Shown one piece after another: positions 5,702-7,017 of a stretch of 7,017 nt of DNA. Position 1 is the stretch's first letter, and each line of letters starts with the position of its first letter. A model generated the notes under the pieces. The model was not told the DNA's origin, did no database searches, and saw only the letters and a list, made by a program, of their open reading frames with translations. Origin of the DNA: Pseudonocardiales bacterium (GTDB lineage Bacteria; Actinomycetota; Actinomycetes; Mycobacteriales; Pseudonocardiaceae); the NCBI GenBank assembly GCA_025465385.1, contig JAODNG010000513.1, positions 1 through 7,017 of the forward strand, given 5' to 3'. A program made the position numbers and the translations under genes.

Positions 5702-6199
5702 ATGACTCAACCACAAGGGACAGACTTCGCATCGTATGCTCAACTATCGGAGCCGGAGCTGGAAGTGCTCGATCGAGCACTCGCGTCAATTCCCGACGAT
5801 ATTCTGTCCACGGGCGATCGCCCATCGATAGAGTCCCGGATCCGGCGGCGTCTGCAGGAAGAGGGTTTTCTCAAAATGGGAGCGGCGGGCGGACCTTTAG
5901 GGGTTGCCGAAATCCCCGCAATAGCCTTCGTCGGCCGAGCAGTCGGCTGCCTCGCGTCGAACTACGTGTACTTGCGCGGAATCAGTCAGAATAAGCCTCC
6001 GGGTGAAGTGGCTGAGTCGATCGCACGAGCAGTTGTGGAGTGTGTCCCGAGTGATATCGATGCGATTAAAACTGATATCATAAAATACCGGAGCCAGGTT
6101 GCCCGCGCTTTTAAAGCGCTTGGCCTGCCGGCGCTCGGCGACGCACTCTGTGCGGTCGACGCCGGTGGACTGTATGAGATGGGCTCACGTGACATGTGA
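5702..6199 (+). CDS. Orphan hypothetical protein of 165 residues, atypical codon use
   Basis: ATG 5702 to TGA 6197-6199, 165 residues; an in-frame ATG at 5687 would add five. I do not recognise a family. The N-terminus is polar, followed by an acidic amphipathic helix (about 15-35, LSEPELEVLDRALASIPDDI), then a basic helix (IESRIRRRLQEEG, 43-55). A Gly-rich, moderately hydrophobic middle (60-86, with GGPLGVAEIPAIAF) is too polar to be a confident membrane helix. A long predicted helical stretch (101-140) follows and the C-terminus is short and polar. Cysteines are at 83, 114 and 150. No signal peptide, catalytic motif or DNA-binding motif is seen. Three ATA isoleucines (43, 74, 127), a TTA leucine (66) and several AAA lysines contrast with its neighbours and suggest recent acquisition. 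The strong ribosome binding site supports a real gene. It stands alone between UPF0182 and an acetyltransferase-like gene. Confidence 0.68.
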   Translation: MTQPQGTDFASYAQLSEPELEVLDRALASIPDDILSTGDRPSIESRIRRRLQEEGFLKMGAAGGPLGVAEIPAIAFVGRAVGCLASNYVYLRGISQNKPPGEVAESIARAVVECVPSDIDAIKTDIIKYRSQVARAFKALGLPALGDALCAVDAGGLYEMGSRDM

Positions 6200-6200
6200 G
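6184..6200 (+). repeat. Inverted repeat across the orphan gene's stop codon
   Basis: CTCAC (6184-6188) and GTGAG (6196-6200) are perfect inverted arms around GTGACAT. A G-T wobble and two further pairs are possible inside. The dyad includes the TGA at 6197-6199. It could be a weak transcript-end hairpin or a protein-binding dyad; nothing in the sequence decides between these. Confidence 0.35.
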
Positions 6201-6550
6201 TGCGTTCTCCAGCGTTTCTGCGTCCGAAGCGCGGGGTGAGGCCGACCGACGGTCGTCCACGTCGAGACGGGTGTGTCGCGATCTTCGACCCAACTCCGTT
6301 GGCGCGACGAGCCCCCTGGAGCCGTGGCGCGGCTGGACGTCGGACCCGGCTTGCGCTGCGCCGAGGTTGCCGCTCGCTGACGTGCGGCTTGGGCGACGGC
6401 TGCAACCGCAGGTGGTCTGTATCGCCGCGAAGTGAGAGAGCCAAAATTGAGACCCGCCAGCGATCTTGGTCTTCGACCGTCTTCGGACACCCGGCGGCTC
6501 CGTCGGAGGTCGTGATCTGAGCCTTGCTGGATTGCGCACCTGCCGTCATC
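6201..6550. other. About 350 bases with no convincing gene
   Basis: Short frames cross this stretch on both strands but give Arg/Ser/Pro-rich translations with weak third-position GC preference, typical of non-coding high-GC DNA. One plus frame (6200-6520) starts on a GTG abutting the orphan gene's stop, but it has no ribosome binding site and no recognisable domain. Small dyads are present, such as CTCCG-T-CGGAG (6498-6508) and GGTC-TTC-GACC (6468-6478). I see no insertion-sequence ends, tRNA, CRISPR repeats or clear promoter for the downstream gene. Confidence 0.5.
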
Positions 6551-6559
6551 GTGACGAGG

Positions 6560-7017
6560 ATGAGTACGTCGATGCCGCCGGAGGAGAGCGAGCACCTCAC
6601 GACGGGATGGGAGCCGGACCTCGCAGCCGGCGACACCCTGGTCCGGCAAGCCGTGCTGGTGCATGCTTCCTGGCCGGTGCGGGTCGCCCGCGGCGCTGGA
6701 CGGCCGTGGCGATCCGGGCCGCGATGGGCCGGAGGCTGGATCGGTGATCGTGGAGCGCTGACCAACCCGGTTGTCCTGGTCCAGCCTTTGACCCACCCCG
6801 AAGAAACGCTGCGGGACATCGGTGCCCTATTTTCGCCACAGGCGCCGTATCTGCTGATCAGCGCGTGGCCCACACCGGACCTGCGACCTCACGGACTCGT
6901 CCTGATCGGGCACCCGCCGCTGATGGTGCGCTTTCCCAGCCCGCGGCCGGACTCGCCGCCTCCGGAGGCTGACGTGCGGGAGGTCAAGGACTTCGACGAG
7001 CTGCTAGTGGCCGAACG
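6560..7017 (+). CDS. Probable GNAT family N-acetyltransferase (N-terminal part, cut by window edge)
   Basis: From ATG 6560 the frame is open to the window edge: 152 codons plus two bases. In-frame GTG 6551 and ATG 6572 are alternative starts. The frame is closed upstream by TGA 6518-6520, and no good ribosome binding site favours one start. The translation contains LVRQAVLVHASWPVRVAR, then WAGGWIGDRGALTNPVVLV and a run reading YLLISAWPTPDLRPHGLVLI, then GHPPLMVRFP. After a Pro-rich linker comes DVREVKDFDELLVAER, where the window stops. This layout, an N-terminal module ending in GHPPLMVR and then a V-R-E-V...AER strand and helix that opens an acetyltransferase fold, is what I recall of uncharacterised mycobacterial GNAT proteins. 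The acetyl-CoA binding motif would lie beyond the edge, so the family is inferred and not shown. Strong coding character, low confidence on function. Confidence 0.6.
   Translation, partial: MSTSMPPEESEHLTTGWEPDLAAGDTLVRQAVLVHASWPVRVARGAGRPWRSGPRWAGGWIGDRGALTNPVVLVQPLTHPEETLRDIGALFSPQAPYLLISAWPTPDLRPHGLVLIGHPPLMVRFPSPRPDSPPPEADVREVKDFDELLVAE

Noticed and set aside
6200..6520. 106-codon plus-strand frame starting directly after the orphan gene's stop, possibly a second gene of an operon
   Set aside because: No ribosome binding site, Arg-rich composition, only about two thirds GC at third positions, and no domain that I recognise.
5986..6873. 295-codon minus-strand frame spanning the orphan gene end, the gap and the acetyltransferase start
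   Set aside because: The translation is Arg/Ser/Pro-rich with no recognisable motif, and both overlapped plus-strand frames have better coding character.

Overview
The window looks like chromosomal DNA of a mycobacterium or close relative. Base composition is high in GC, GTG starts are common, and four consecutive genes match a recognisable mycobacterial neighbourhood. The PDZ/Lon-like protein and the UPF0182 membrane protein resemble M. tuberculosis Rv3194c and Rv3193c (from memory, not from a search). The divergent partial gene resembles Rv3195. The proteins differ from the tuberculosis versions as I recall them, so a non-tuberculous species is more likely. The species cannot be fixed from this window.

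Layout. 1-888 (minus): the N-terminal 296 residues of a DUF2342/Zincin_2 family zinc metalloprotease-like protein, cut by the window edge. 889-931: a 43-bp divergent spacer with a TANNNT -10 box facing each way, each about 6-8 nt before a start codon, so both genes may be transcribed leaderless. 932-1954 (plus): a membrane-anchored PDZ/S16 Lon-like serine protease with an intact Ser-Lys dyad. 1951-2499 (minus): a PPA1309-family protein, convergent with the protease and sharing a TTAA that carries both stop codons. 2500-2665: a divergent regulatory spacer holding a possible ECF-type promoter, a foldable 5' leader and a strong Shine-Dalgarno for the next gene. 2666-5593 (plus): a 975-residue UPF0182 protein with seven predicted membrane helices and a large probable extracytoplasmic domain.

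After 5593 the character changes. Two small tetraloop hairpins lie behind the UPF0182 gene. Then comes an unrecognised 165-residue orphan gene (5702-6199) that uses ATA, TTA and AAA codons rare in its neighbours. About 350 bases with no convincing gene follow (6200-6550). The window ends in the 5' part of what is probably a GNAT-type acetyltransferase gene (6560-7017+).

How the genes fit together. The left two thirds is a conserved actinobacterial block of envelope or protein-quality genes whose physiological role is poorly defined: a predicted metalloprotease, an extracytoplasmic PDZ-Lon protease, a small PPA1309 protein and a large UPF0182 membrane protein. The strands alternate, so this is not one operon, and any link rests on conserved neighbourhood. 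I see no CRISPR array, tRNA, rRNA, insertion sequence or complete mobile element. The best candidate for something undescribed is the orphan gene at 5702-6199 with its flanking hairpins. A possible structured, stress-promoter-driven leader in front of the UPF0182 gene comes second.
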